Shown one piece after another: positions 1 to 9,891 of a stretch of DNA of 64,000 nucleotides. The notes under the pieces are model-generated. The model searched no databases. It was given only the letters and a program-made list of their open reading frames with translations, and was not told where the DNA came from. Position 1 is the first letter of the stretch. Each line of letters opens with the position of its first letter. Position numbers and translations under genes: made by a program. Source of the DNA: DAOUAT01 sp964551735 (GTDB lineage Bacteria; Chloroflexota; Anaerolineae; CG2-30-64-16); the NCBI GenBank assembly GCA_964551735.1, contig CAZKEF010000024.1, positions 20,833 through 84,832 on the forward strand. Direction: 5' to 3'.

Positions 1-2188
1 CGCGGCTCTTGTAGTCCACGGCCTTGAAGGGTTCCGGCGCGCCGACCAGTGCCTCGGCCGGGTAAGCCTTGGTGCGGATGGCGGCATGTGGACACACGAA
101 CGCGCATTTGCCGCACTGGATGCAGATGCTGGCATCCCACACCGGGATTTCCAGGGCGATGTTGCGTTTCTCCCACTGCGTAGTTGCCGCCGGCCAGGTT
201 CCGTCAATCGGGAGTGCAGATACCGGCAACTCTTCGCCGCGATTTGCAATGATCTCGGCGGTGACGTTCTGGACGAATTCCGGCGCCTCCGCAGGCACGA
301 CGGGCGGCATCTCGATTGTGCTGGTGACCATCTTGGGATAGGCCACCTGGTACAGGTGCGATAGGGTATGGTCAACGGCCGCGAAGTTCTGTTGCACCAC
401 CGCTTCGCCGCGGCGGCCATAAGTGTGCCGGATTGACTCTTTGATCTTCTCGATTGCTTCATCCCGCGGCAGCACGCCGGAAATCGCAAAGAAGCAGGTC
501 TGCATGATCGTGTTGATGCGCTGGCCCATGCCGGTGTCTTTTGCCACCTTGTAGGCATCAATCACGTACAGCTTGATGTTTCTGTCCAGGATGGTCTGTT
601 GCAGCGGCCTCGGCAGCTTATCCCACACCTCTTCGGTCCCGTACAGGCTGTTCAGCAGAAACACCGCACCGGGTGCAGCTTTTTCGAGCAGGTTGTAGCG
701 CTCAACGAAGACCCACTGATGGCAGGCGATGAAGTTCGCCTTCTGAATCAAGTAGGGCGCGCGGATGTTTTCGGGGCCGAAGCGCAGGTGCGACGTCGTG
801 GTAGAGCCGGACTTCTTGGAGTCGTAGACGAAGAATCCCTGCGCGCTGTTGGGCGTTTCGGTGCCGATGATGCGGATGGAGTTGTGGTTTGCGCCCACGG
901 TGCCATCAGCGCCCAGGCCGAAGAAGAGTGCGCGCACTGTGTTGGCCGGCTCGATGTCGAAATCGGGATCGAAGGCCAGGCTCGTGTGCGTTACATCGTC
1001 GTTGATGCCGACGGTGAAGTGATTCTTCGGGCTGGCAGAGGCCATGTTATCGAAGACAGCCTTCACCATGGCCGGCGTGAATTCCTTGCTGGCCAGACCG
1101 TAGCGGCCCCCGAGCACGCGCAGGGGAACGCCTGCCTCGGCCAGGGCGGTCACCACATCCATGTAGAGGGGTTCGCCTGCGGCGCCCGGTTCCTTGGTGC
1201 GGTCCATGGCGGTGAGGACCTTGACCGACTTCGGCAGCGCGGCGGTGAAATGCTCGATGCTGAACGGCCGGAACAGGCGCACCTTCAGCACGCCGACCTT
1301 CTCGCCCTGGGCCACCAAGTGCTTGACGGTTTGTTCGGTCGTTTCCGCGCCCGAGCCCATGATGACCATAACCTGCTCGGCATCGGGGGCGCCGATGTAG
1401 TCGAACAGGTGGTATTGCCGCCCGACGATGCTTGCGAACTTGTCCATCTGCTCCTGGACGATTTTGGGCACGACCGTGTAAAAGGGATTGATCGCCTCGC
1501 GCGCCTGGAAGAAGACGTCGGGGTTCTGTGCGGTGCCGCGGATGACCGGCCGCTCCGGGGTGAGCGCTCGGCTGCGGTGCTGCATGACTAGCTCATCGTT
1601 TATCATCGCACGGATGTCTTCGTCGGCGAGCTCCTCGATTTTCATCAGCTCATGGCTGGTCCGGAAGCCATCGAAGAAGTGGATAAAGGGCACGCGCGCC
1701 TGGAGGGTGGCAGCCTGGGCGATCAACGCCAGGTCCATCACCTCCTGCACGCTATTCGAGCACAGCAAGCCCCAGCCGGTAGATCGCACGGCCATGATGT
1801 CACTGTGGTCGCCATAGATCGATAAGGCGTGCGTCGCAACTGTGCGGGCCGACACGTGGAACACGGTCGAGGTCAGCTCGCCCGCGATTTTGAACATGTT
1901 CGGGATCATCAGCAGGAGGCCCTGCGACGCGGTGAAGGTGGTGGTCAGGGCGCCGGTTTGTAGCGCGCCGTGCACCGCGCCGGCTGCGCCGCCCTCCGAC
2001 TGCATCTCGACCACCAGCGGCACGGTGCCCCAGATGTTTTTGCGGCCCTCGGCGCTCCAGGCATCGGCCCATTCGCCCATGTTGCTGGATGGAGTGATAG
2101 GATAGATAGCAATGACCTCGTTGGTCTTGTGGGCAACGTAAGCTGCCGCTTCGTTGCCGTCGATGGTGACGATGTGTCGTTCTGGCAT
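1..2188 (-). CDS. nifJ: Pyruvate:ferredoxin (flavodoxin) oxidoreductase, N-terminal 729 residues (3' end outside window)
   Basis: This is the single-chain enzyme that oxidatively decarboxylates pyruvate to acetyl-CoA and reduces ferredoxin in the cytoplasm. The reading frame is open from ATG at 2188 to the left edge. The N-terminus carries the pyruvate-binding domain I (YPITPSSNMGEWAD, then VVEMQSEGGAAGAVHGAL and TFTASQGLLLMIPNMFKIAG). The domain II part contains GADGTVGANHNSIRI, and near the left edge the first ferredoxin-type motif CIQCGKCAFVCPHAAI begins. The second cluster motif and the thiamine-pyrophosphate domain lie outside the window. A GGAGG lies 6-7 bases before the ATG. The gene points away from the importer operon and has a leader of up to about 390 bases. 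Identification is firm; only completeness is unknown. Confidence 0.95.
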   Translation of the reverse strand, partial: MPERHIVTIDGNEAAAYVAHKTNEVIAIYPITPSSNMGEWADAWSAEGRKNIWGTVPLVVEMQSEGGAAGAVHGALQTGALTTTFTASQGLLLMIPNMFKIAGELTSTVFHVSARTVATHALSIYGDHSDIMAVRSTGWGLLCSNSVQEVMDLALIAQAATLQARVPFIHFFDGFRTSHELMKIEELADEDIRAMINDELVMQHRSRALTPERPVIRGTAQNPDVFFQAREAINPFYTVVPKIVQEQMDKFASIVGRQYHLFDYIGAPDAEQVMVIMGSGAETTEQTVKHLVAQGEKVGVLKVRLFRPFSIEHFTAALPKSVKVLTAMDRTKEPGAAGEPLYMDVVTALAEAGVPLRVLGGRYGLASKEFTPAMVKAVFDNMASASPKNHFTVGINDDVTHTSLAFDPDFDIEPANTVRALFFGLGADGTVGANHNSIRIIGTETPNSAQGFFVYDSKKSGSTTTSHLRFGPENIRAPYLIQKANFIACHQWVFVERYNLLEKAAPGAVFLLNSLYGTEEVWDKLPRPLQQTILDRNIKLYVIDAYKVAKDTGMGQRINTIMQTCFFAISGVLPRDEAIEKIKESIRHTYGRRGEAVVQQNFAAVDHTLSHLYQVAYPKMVTSTIEMPPVVPAEAPEFVQNVTAEIIANRGEELPVSALPIDGTWPAATTQWEKRNIALEIPVWDASICIQCGKCAFVCPHAAIRTKAYPAEALVGAPEPFKAVDYKSR

Positions 2189-2329
2189 GTTTATCCTCCG
2201 AACGTTGAGGCGCTGTTTGCGCTTTACGTATGTTTGATGTGGAACCCAAACGCAGTTGGATTGCTGCGGGGATGCTCGTCGCCTGTGTGCTGAGTGGTGC
2301 AGCGAGTATGCCCGAACTGCGCGACAAAA

Positions 2330-2352
2330 CCGGACCGGGCAATACGGTCCGG
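2330..2352 (-). terminator. Intrinsic-terminator-like hairpin in the nifJ upstream region
   Basis: On the minus strand an 8-bp perfect GC-rich stem (2345-2352 with 2330-2337, 7-base loop) is followed by TTTTG. It lies 142 bases before the nifJ start. It could be a second terminator for the importer operon, or an attenuator if the nifJ promoter lies upstream of it. I could not place that promoter with confidence. Confidence 0.55.
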
Positions 2353-2518
2353 GACTGGCATCTCTAAATACAGTCTCAATGACTCGCAGGATAGCATTGA
2401 AAGTGCGCTGAAGGTATGATAGACATCATAACGCGGCCACTTCACGGCGCATTAGATATCACCTTGGCGTTCTTGCCGATAGCGGAGGTCGTGCGAGACA
2501 GATCTCAGGTGACATAAA

Positions 2519-2550
2519 ACAGGCCGTGCGATGTCTTTTGCACGGCCTGT
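2519..2550 (-). terminator. Intrinsic terminator of the nucleoside importer operon
   Basis: An 11-bp perfect inverted repeat (2519-2529 and 2540-2550) starts 26 bases after the last permease gene. On the minus strand it is followed by TTTTATG. The position at the end of the operon and the T-run support a rho-independent terminator. Apart from this hairpin and the one at 2330, the 387-base gap 2189-2575 holds no gene that I can see. Confidence 0.8.
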
Positions 2551-2575
2551 TGCCTCTTGACTGCGTCTCGGTGGG

Positions 2576-3535
2576 CTAGTGCTTTTCTTCGCGCGAGTAT
2601 GGCAGCCCCAGCGCGGCCGGCGCGCCGGCATGTTTGCGAGCCGACTCCAACCAGGTGATGCCGGTTAAGACCAGGATGGTGAAGATGTAGGGCAGCATAC
2701 CCAGGAACGCCGCCGGAATCGTAGTGCCCGCCGCCTGCATCCGGAACTGGATGGCATTGATGCCGCCGAAGATCAGCGCGCCCAGCAGCGCACGGCCCGG
2801 ATCCCAGGTGGCAAAGATGACGAGTGCGATCGCGATCCAGCCACGGCCGCCGGTCAGGTTTTCGGTCCAACCGGGCGTGTAGGAAAGCGAGAGATGCGCG
2901 CCGCCCAGCCCGACCAGTGCGCCGCCGAGCATGGTATACAGATATCGGGTGCGGGCAACGTTGATGCCTTTCACGTCGGCTGTGCGCGGGTTCTCACCCA
3001 CCGCGCGCAGATGCAAGCCGGGGCGCGTGCGGTAAAGGTAAAACACGGCCAGCGGCACCAACAGGTACATGATGTACACCAGCAGGTCTTGCTGGAACAG
3101 CGCCCGTCCCACCACCGGCAGATCGCTTAAGAATGGGATTGGCAGGCGATCGAAGCGCGGGCCCACCAGTCCTACCAGTGGCTTGCCGCCCGGCCCCAGC
3201 CGTTGCCCCAGGAAGCTGGACAACCCGCTGGCGAAGATGGTCAGGGCCAGGCCGGAAACGACCTGATCGGCGCGCAGCGTGATCGTGAGCACGGCGTGGA
3301 TCAAGGCGAGCAGTGCGCCGACAATCATGGCGGCTGCCACGCCGGCCCAGACGGTGCCGGAATGGTAAGCTGCCGCGAATCCGCTCACCGCGGACATCAG
3401 CATGATCCCTTCCAGCCCCAGGTTCAGGATGCCTGAGCGCTCAGTGTAGATCTCGCCGATGGTAGCGAAGACCAGCGAGGTCCCCGCCCGCACGGTGACG
3501 GCCAGGATGGAGATGATCAGGAGCTCTGTGGTCAT
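2576..3535 (-). CDS. ABC transporter permease, simple-sugar/nucleoside type (NupQ/BmpC-like)
   Basis: This is the second integral membrane subunit of a BMP-family importer. The 319-residue protein is mostly hydrophobic and has the family's conserved segment YTERSGILNLGLEGIMLMSA near residue 30. The downstream loop holds VGENPRTADVKGINVARTRY, matching the EAA-like coupling region of these permeases, which contacts the ATPase. The ATG overlaps the stop of the preceding permease gene by four bases (ATGA), so translation is probably coupled. It is the last gene of the operon. The substrate is inferred from homology to the guanosine importer NupNOPQ and the nearby deaminases; ribose or another nucleoside remains possible. 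Confidence 0.9.
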   Translation of the reverse strand: MTTELLIISILAVTVRAGTSLVFATIGEIYTERSGILNLGLEGIMLMSAVSGFAAAYHSGTVWAGVAAAMIVGALLALIHAVLTITLRADQVVSGLALTIFASGLSSFLGQRLGPGGKPLVGLVGPRFDRLPIPFLSDLPVVGRALFQQDLLVYIMYLLVPLAVFYLYRTRPGLHLRAVGENPRTADVKGINVARTRYLYTMLGGALVGLGGAHLSLSYTPGWTENLTGGRGWIAIALVIFATWDPGRALLGALIFGGINAIQFRMQAAGTTIPAAFLGMLPYIFTILVLTGITWLESARKHAGAPAALGLPYSREEKH

Positions 3536-4619
3536 GGTCGGTCACCTACCAGTCGGGTCTTGGACGGTCGGTCGATGCGCAGGCGATACTGCGTAAAGAT
3601 CTCACCGCCCAGCACCAGGAACAAGATGATGCCCTGCAGCACAAGCGCCACCGATGCCGGTAGCCCCATCGAGATTTGGATCTGATCCCCGCCGACCAGC
3701 AGCCCTGCCATCAGCACGGCCACCAGCAGGACGGCCCACGGGTTCAGTTTGCCCAGCCAGGCCACGATGATGGCCGTATAGCCGTAGCCTACGGTCAGGC
3801 CTTTCTGCAAGCGGTGCGAGATGCCGGCGACTTCGCCCATGCCGGCCAACCCGGCCAACCCCGCGGACAACAGCATGACCAGCAAGACGTTGCGCGCCCG
3901 GTTGATGCCGGCGTAGCGTGCCGCCGTTGGGTTCTCGCCGATCACGCGAATTTCATAGCCCCACTTGGTGCGGGATAAGATGATCCAGAGCGCGATGGCG
4001 GCGATGACGGCGATCACGATACCCAGGTGGACGCGCGTATTGAAAAAGCGCGGCAGCCAGGTGAATTCGGCGAATTCGGCGGTGCCGGGGAAGCCGAAGC
4101 CCTTGGGATCCTTCCAGGGACCGTAGAACAGGTGCTCCACCCAGAGGATTGCGATGTAGTTCATCATCAAGGTGGTGATGATTTCGTTGACGCCGACGTA
4201 GGCCTTCAGTGCGGCCGGGATGACACCCCAAATTGCGCCCGCCACGAACCCGGCCAGGATGACGCCCGGCAGGCCGAGCCATTCCGGCAGGCTCGGCGCA
4301 ACAAAGAGCGCGAACCCAGCCGACGCGAACCCGCCCATGGCCAACTGCCCCTCCGCGCCGATGTTCCAGAACAGCATGCGGAACGCGATCGAGACCCCCA
4401 GGCCGGTCAACATCAACGGGATCGCCTTGACCAGGGTTTCGGACACCGCGTAGCGGCTGCCGAACGCGCCCACTAACATCGCTTTATAGGTGGAGAAAGG
4501 GTTGGCGCCGGCCAGGGCCAACAGGATGCCACCCAGGATGAGCGCCAACACCAGGGAGACGACGGGGACCAGGATGGCCGCCGTGCGGGAGCGTTGGAGA
4601 CGTTTTTCAAAACGGATTT

Positions 4620-4623
<4 letters not shown>
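3532..4623 (-). CDS. ABC transporter permease, simple-sugar/nucleoside type (NupP/BmpB-like)
   Basis: This is the first integral membrane subunit of the BMP-type importer, 363 residues with about eight to ten hydrophobic segments. Residues near 90 read FWNIGAEGQLAMGG, a hallmark of the family, and VIGENPTAARYAGINRARN near residue 230 is the cytoplasmic coupling region. The start ATG overlaps the stop of the ATPase gene (ATGA), and its own stop overlaps the next permease start in the same way. The three genes are therefore probably translated as a coupled unit with near-equal output. Together with the downstream permease it would form the heterodimeric channel fed by the triple-domain lipoprotein. 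Confidence 0.9.
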
Positions 4624-6176
<1,553 letters not shown>

Positions 6177-6231
6177 GGCAGTCCTCCTTCGGTCTCTAGC
6201 TAAAAGAAGTGCGACAGGGGGCGGTCGGGGA

Positions 6232-6330
6232 GATTCGGAAACTGAGGGAAGTCGGGGAACTGAAGGAACTGGTGCCGCCAGTTCCTTCAGTTCCCCAAAG
6301 CTGCCTTAGTTCCTTATCGTTCCTTAGGAA
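6232..6330. repeat. 9-base degenerate tandem repeat array folding into a 19-bp hairpin
   Basis: The gap between lipoprotein gene and ATPase gene contains 9-base units related to AACTGAGGG on one side and their complement (AGTTCCTTC, AGTTCCCCA) on the other. The centre is a perfect inverted repeat, 6254-6272 with 6278-6296, loop 5 bases. There is no U-run, so it is more likely an RNA processing or stability stem than a terminator. Such a stem between the binding-protein gene and the rest of an ABC operon commonly lets the binding protein be made in excess. Confidence 0.7.
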
Positions 6331-6337
6331 CGAATTT

Positions 6338-9300
6338 CTACTGCGGGATTGTCCCCTTCACGCCCTCGACCAGCCAATCGAAGGCCAGCATCTCCTCATC
6401 AGTCATGGCGACGCCAGCGGCTACGCGTTCTTTGCCGGTGTTATCCTTAAGGGGGCCAACGAAGACGTCAAACTCACCGCTGACGATGCGCGCCTTTTCC
6501 GCCTCAACCAGCGCTTGCACGTCAGCCGGCACCATCTTGCCGAACGGGGCCAGGTCGAGCAGGCCGTCCTTGATCCCCCACCAGACCGGCGTGGGGGTCC
6601 AGGTGCCGGCCATCACTTCCTCGACCGCTTGCTTGTAGTACACGCCCCAGTCCCAGATCGGCGCAGTCAGGACGGCATTGGGGGCCACATCGGCAGAGAT
6701 CGCGTTGTAGCCGATCGCGTAGACCCCTTCCTGCTCGGCCAGTTTGTCGGGTTCCACCGAGTCGCTTTCGCGCGCGATCACATCTACACCCTGGTCAACC
6801 AACGCCTGCGCAGCCTCGCGTTCTTTGCCGGCATCGAACCAGGAGAAGATCCAGATGGGGATCACGGTCGCTTCCGGGTTAACCGAGCGGGCACCCAGTG
6901 CGAAGGCGTTCATGTTGCGGACGACCTCCGGGATCGGATAGGGCGCCACATAACCCAACGAATTCTTCTGGGTCATCTTGCCGGCCACGATGCCCGCCAG
7001 GTACCAGCCCTGATAGCCGCGGCCGTCGTAGATGCCCACGTTGTCCGCGGTCTTATAGCCGGTTGCGTGCAGAAAGACGGTGTCCGGGTAGTCTTTGGCA
7101 ACATTGAGAACACCGTCCATGTAACCGAAAGAGGTGGCGAAGATAACGTTGTAGCCTTTTTCCGCGTAATCGCGGATCACGCGTTCGGCGTCTGGCCCCT
7201 CGGCCACCAGCTCGCTGATGGCGGTTTCGACCCCCAGATCTTTTTCCAACGCCAGGCGGCCCTGGTCGTGCGCGTAGCTCCAGCCCAGGTCACCCACCGG
7301 GCCAACGTAGACGAACGCGACCTTCGGGTTCGGGACCGGTTTCCGGGCCGTGGTCATGCCCGCCGGCGCCGGTTCGCCCTCCAAGGCCCGGCCCTTAGCC
7401 GCCTCGCCGCGCACGCCCTCGATGAAGAAGTCCATATTGAGCTTTTCTTCCAGGGTCATGCACTTGCCTGCCGCCAGCACCTCCACGCCATCGGCGCTCT
7501 TGAATGGGCCGCAGAAGACGTTGAACTTGCCATCAACCAACGCTTGCCGGCGTTCTTCGACCAGCGCCTTGACATCGGCGGGCACGCGTGCGCTGAGGGG
7601 GGCCAGGTCGAAGGTGCCGTCCTTGAGCAGGCCGTAGAACGACTCGCTCTTGTAGGTGCCGGCCTGGATCTGCTTGATGATGTCAATGTACTTTGGGCCC
7701 CAGTTCCAGATGGGGCTGGTGAGGACGGTGTCACCGACGAATGCGGCCATGTCGGAGTCATAGCCGATGGAGAAGGCGCCGCGATCCTGGGCGGCCTTCT
7801 GCGGTTCGGTGGTGTCCTGGTGCTGGGCGATGACGTCCGCGCCCTGGTCCAGCAGCGCCTCGGCGGCTTCCTTCTCCTTGACCGGGTCGAACCAGGTGTT
7901 GGTCCAGACGACGCGCACCTCGGCGTTGGGGTTGGCCTCGCGGGCGCCCTGGGCGAAGGCATTGATGCCGCGCACGACTTCGGGGATGGGGAAAGCGGCA
8001 ACGAAGCCCAGGATGTTGCTCTTGGACATCTTGCCGGCGACCAGGCCGCTGAGGTAGCGGGCCTCCTCGATGCCGCCGAAGACGGTGGAGACGTTCGGCG
8101 CGGTCTTGTAGCCGGAGATATGCACGAACCAGGTGTCGGGGAACTCCTTGGCGACGGTGATGGTGGGATCCATGAAGCCGAAGGAGGTGGTGAAGATGGG
8201 GTTGTAGCCCTTCTGTGCGAAGTCGCGGATGACGCGTTCGGCGTCGGGGCCTTCGGGCACGTTCTCGATGTACGCGGTCTCGACGCCCAGTTCCTTCTCT
8301 ACCGCCAGGCGGGCCTGATCGTGCGCCCAGGTCCAGCCCAGGTCGCCGATGGGCGCCACATACACGAACGCTGCCTTGACCTCTTTGGCAGGCGCCACGG
8401 CGGCGGCGGCGCCCGCCGGCGCCGCCGCACCTTCAAGGGCTCGCCCCTTGGCCGCTTCGCCCTTCACACCCTCGATGAAGAAGTCCATGTTGAGCTTTTC
8501 ATCCAGGGTCATGCACTTGCCCGCGGGCAGCACTTCCACGCCATCGGCGCTCTTGAATGGGCCGCAGAATAGCGCGATCTCGCCCTTGATCAGGGCCTGT
8601 TTGCGTTCTTCGACCAGCGCCTTGACATCGGCGGGCACGCGTGCGCTGAGGGGGGCCAGGTCGAAGGTGCCGTCCTTGAGCAGGCCGTAGAACGACTCGC
8701 TCTTGTAGGTGCCGGCCTGGATCTGCTTGATGATGTCAATGTACTTTGGGCCCCAGTTCCAGATGGGGCTGGTGAGGACGGTGTCACCGACGAATGCGGC
8801 CATGTCGGAGTCATAGCCGATGGAGAAGGCGCCGCGATCCTGGGCGGCCTTCTGCGGTTCGGTGGTGTCCTGGTGCTGGGCGATGACGTCCGCGCCCTGG
8901 TCCAGCAGCGCCTCGGCGGCTTCCTTCTCCTTGACCGGGTCGAACCAGGTGTTGGTCCAGACGACGCGCACCTCGGCGTTGGGGTTGGCCTCGCGGGCGC
9001 CCTGGGCGAAGGCATTGATGCCGCGCACGACTTCGGGGATGGGGAAAGCGGCAACGAAGCCCAGGATGTTGCTCTTGGACATCTTGCCGGCGACCAGGCC
9101 GCTGAGGTAGCGGGCCTCCTCGATGCCGCCGAAGACGGTGGAGACGTTCGGCGCGGTCTTGTAGCCGGAGATATGCACGAACCAGGTGTCGGGGAACTCC
9201 TTGGCGACGGTGATGGTGGGATCCATGAAGCCGAAGGAGGTGGTGAAGATGGGGTTGTAGCCCTTCTGTGCGAAGTCGCGGATGACGCGTTCGGCGTCGG

Positions 9301-9574
9301 GGCCTTCGGGCACGTTCTCGATGTACGCGGTCTCGACGCCCAGTTCCTTCTCTACCGCCAGGCGGGCCTGATCGTGCGCCCAGGTCCAGCCCAGGTCGCC
9401 GATGGGCGCCACATACACGAACGCCGGCTTGACTTCTTTGGTCGGTTGAGCTGGGGCGGCTGGTTGCGTTTCCGGTTGCGCTTGCGGGGTTGGTGTCTTT
9501 TGGCCACAGGCGCCCAACAGCAGGGAGAACACCAGCAGGATGGCGAATACTGCCCAAATCCGGGTGCGGTACAT
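6338..9574 (-). CDS. Lipoprotein with three tandem BMP-family (PnrA/NupN-like) substrate-binding domains
   Basis: This is the extracytoplasmic receptor of the importer. The N-terminus is a lipoprotein signal with lipobox LLGAC (Cys about residue 23), followed by a short TP/QPA linker. Three BMP domains follow at roughly residues 50-385, 400-735 and 755-1078. Each starts with FVYVAPIGDLGWTWAHDQ or a close variant and contains the family's TSFGFMD, GYKTA and PIPEVVR segments. Alanine/glycine-rich linkers join them. Domains 1 and 2 are nearly identical in protein and identical over 822 bases of DNA (7550-8371 and 8603-9424, offset 1053). Domain 3 is clearly diverged. Normal family members have one domain and about 340 residues. 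AGGAGG precedes the ATG by 7 bases. Membrane anchoring by one lipid of three receptors is inferred. Confidence 0.93.
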   Translation of the reverse strand: MYRTRIWAVFAILLVFSLLLGACGQKTPTPQAQPETQPAAPAQPTKEVKPAFVYVAPIGDLGWTWAHDQARLAVEKELGVETAYIENVPEGPDAERVIRDFAQKGYNPIFTTSFGFMDPTITVAKEFPDTWFVHISGYKTAPNVSTVFGGIEEARYLSGLVAGKMSKSNILGFVAAFPIPEVVRGINAFAQGAREANPNAEVRVVWTNTWFDPVKEKEAAEALLDQGADVIAQHQDTTEPQKAAQDRGAFSIGYDSDMAAFVGDTVLTSPIWNWGPKYIDIIKQIQAGTYKSESFYGLLKDGTFDLAPLSARVPADVKALVEERKQALIKGEIALFCGPFKSADGVEVLPAGKCMTLDEKLNMDFFIEGVKGEAAKGRALEGAAAPAGAAAAVAPAKEVKAAFVYVAPIGDLGWTWAHDQARLAVEKELGVETAYIENVPEGPDAERVIRDFAQKGYNPIFTTSFGFMDPTITVAKEFPDTWFVHISGYKTAPNVSTVFGGIEEARYLSGLVAGKMSKSNILGFVAAFPIPEVVRGINAFAQGAREANPNAEVRVVWTNTWFDPVKEKEAAEALLDQGADVIAQHQDTTEPQKAAQDRGAFSIGYDSDMAAFVGDTVLTSPIWNWGPKYIDIIKQIQAGTYKSESFYGLLKDGTFDLAPLSARVPADVKALVEERRQALVDGKFNVFCGPFKSADGVEVLAAGKCMTLEEKLNMDFFIEGVRGEAAKGRALEGEPAPAGMTTARKPVPNPKVAFVYVGPVGDLGWSYAHDQGRLALEKDLGVETAISELVAEGPDAERVIRDYAEKGYNVIFATSFGYMDGVLNVAKDYPDTVFLHATGYKTADNVGIYDGRGYQGWYLAGIVAGKMTQKNSLGYVAPYPIPEVVRNMNAFALGARSVNPEATVIPIWIFSWFDAGKEREAAQALVDQGVDVIARESDSVEPDKLAEQEGVYAIGYNAISADVAPNAVLTAPIWDWGVYYKQAVEEVMAGTWTPTPVWWGIKDGLLDLAPFGKMVPADVQALVEAEKARIVSGEFDVFVGPLKDNTGKERVAAGVAMTDEEMLAFDWLVEGVKGTIPQ
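7550..9424. repeat. Direct repeat, two 822-bp identical copies at 1053-bp spacing
   Basis: Positions 7550-8371 and 8603-9424 show no difference when read side by side; the flanks diverge quickly on both sides. The spacing of 1053 bases is 351 codons, so the duplication keeps the frame. The absence of even synonymous changes points to very recent duplication or continuing gene conversion. Confidence 0.9.
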
Positions 9575-9891
9575 GCGATCTCCTCCTTAGGAAAGCGTGT
9601 GATTGGGTATGGTCTATGTTGCTATCAGGTTGAATACACTTCTGTGCGAACCTTGGGGAAAAGTGTGTGTTGTGGAATCACCCCCCTTCGGATGACTGGA
9701 GCGCCTGTATCATTACAGGTAAGATGCACTCAAACTAAGCGATATTTTAGACCAAGCTTGCCCGCTCTGCAAATGACTCACATCATGTCGTGGCCCATCA
9801 ATCCGTTCATGGTATAATCAGGCGAATCTGAGCCTAAGCTGGGCTGTTGGGATGAGCGTAACTGGACTATTGACCTAAGGAGGATAGCCTG
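9575..9891. promoter_or_regulatory. Divergent intergenic region between importer operon and adenine deaminase
   Basis: This 317-base gap must hold promoters for both directions. For the plus strand, 9810-9818 reads TGGTATAAT, an extended -10 element 73 bases before the deaminase ATG, but no good -35 is visible. A small perfect palindrome, 9704-9709 with 9714-9719 (CCTGTA/TACAGG, 4-base spacer), could be an operator shared by both units. I found no sequence matching the purine riboswitch core. No coding region is evident. Confidence 0.45.

Noticed and set aside
599..1591. Plus-strand open frame of 330 codons
   Set aside because: Antisense to nifJ, which has clear family motifs in its own frame throughout.
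6209..8572. Plus-strand open frame of 787 codons
   Set aside because: It is the antisense shadow of the triple BMP gene; its own repeats mirror the DNA duplication and it has no family features or ribosome site.
7550..9424. Repeats considered as a CRISPR array or mobile element
   Set aside because: There are only two copies of 822 bases in frame within one gene; no short regular repeats, spacers or terminal inverted repeats.
9600..9891. Purine riboswitch upstream of the importer or the deaminase
   Set aside because: No match to the conserved purine aptamer core or loop pairs could be found on either strand.
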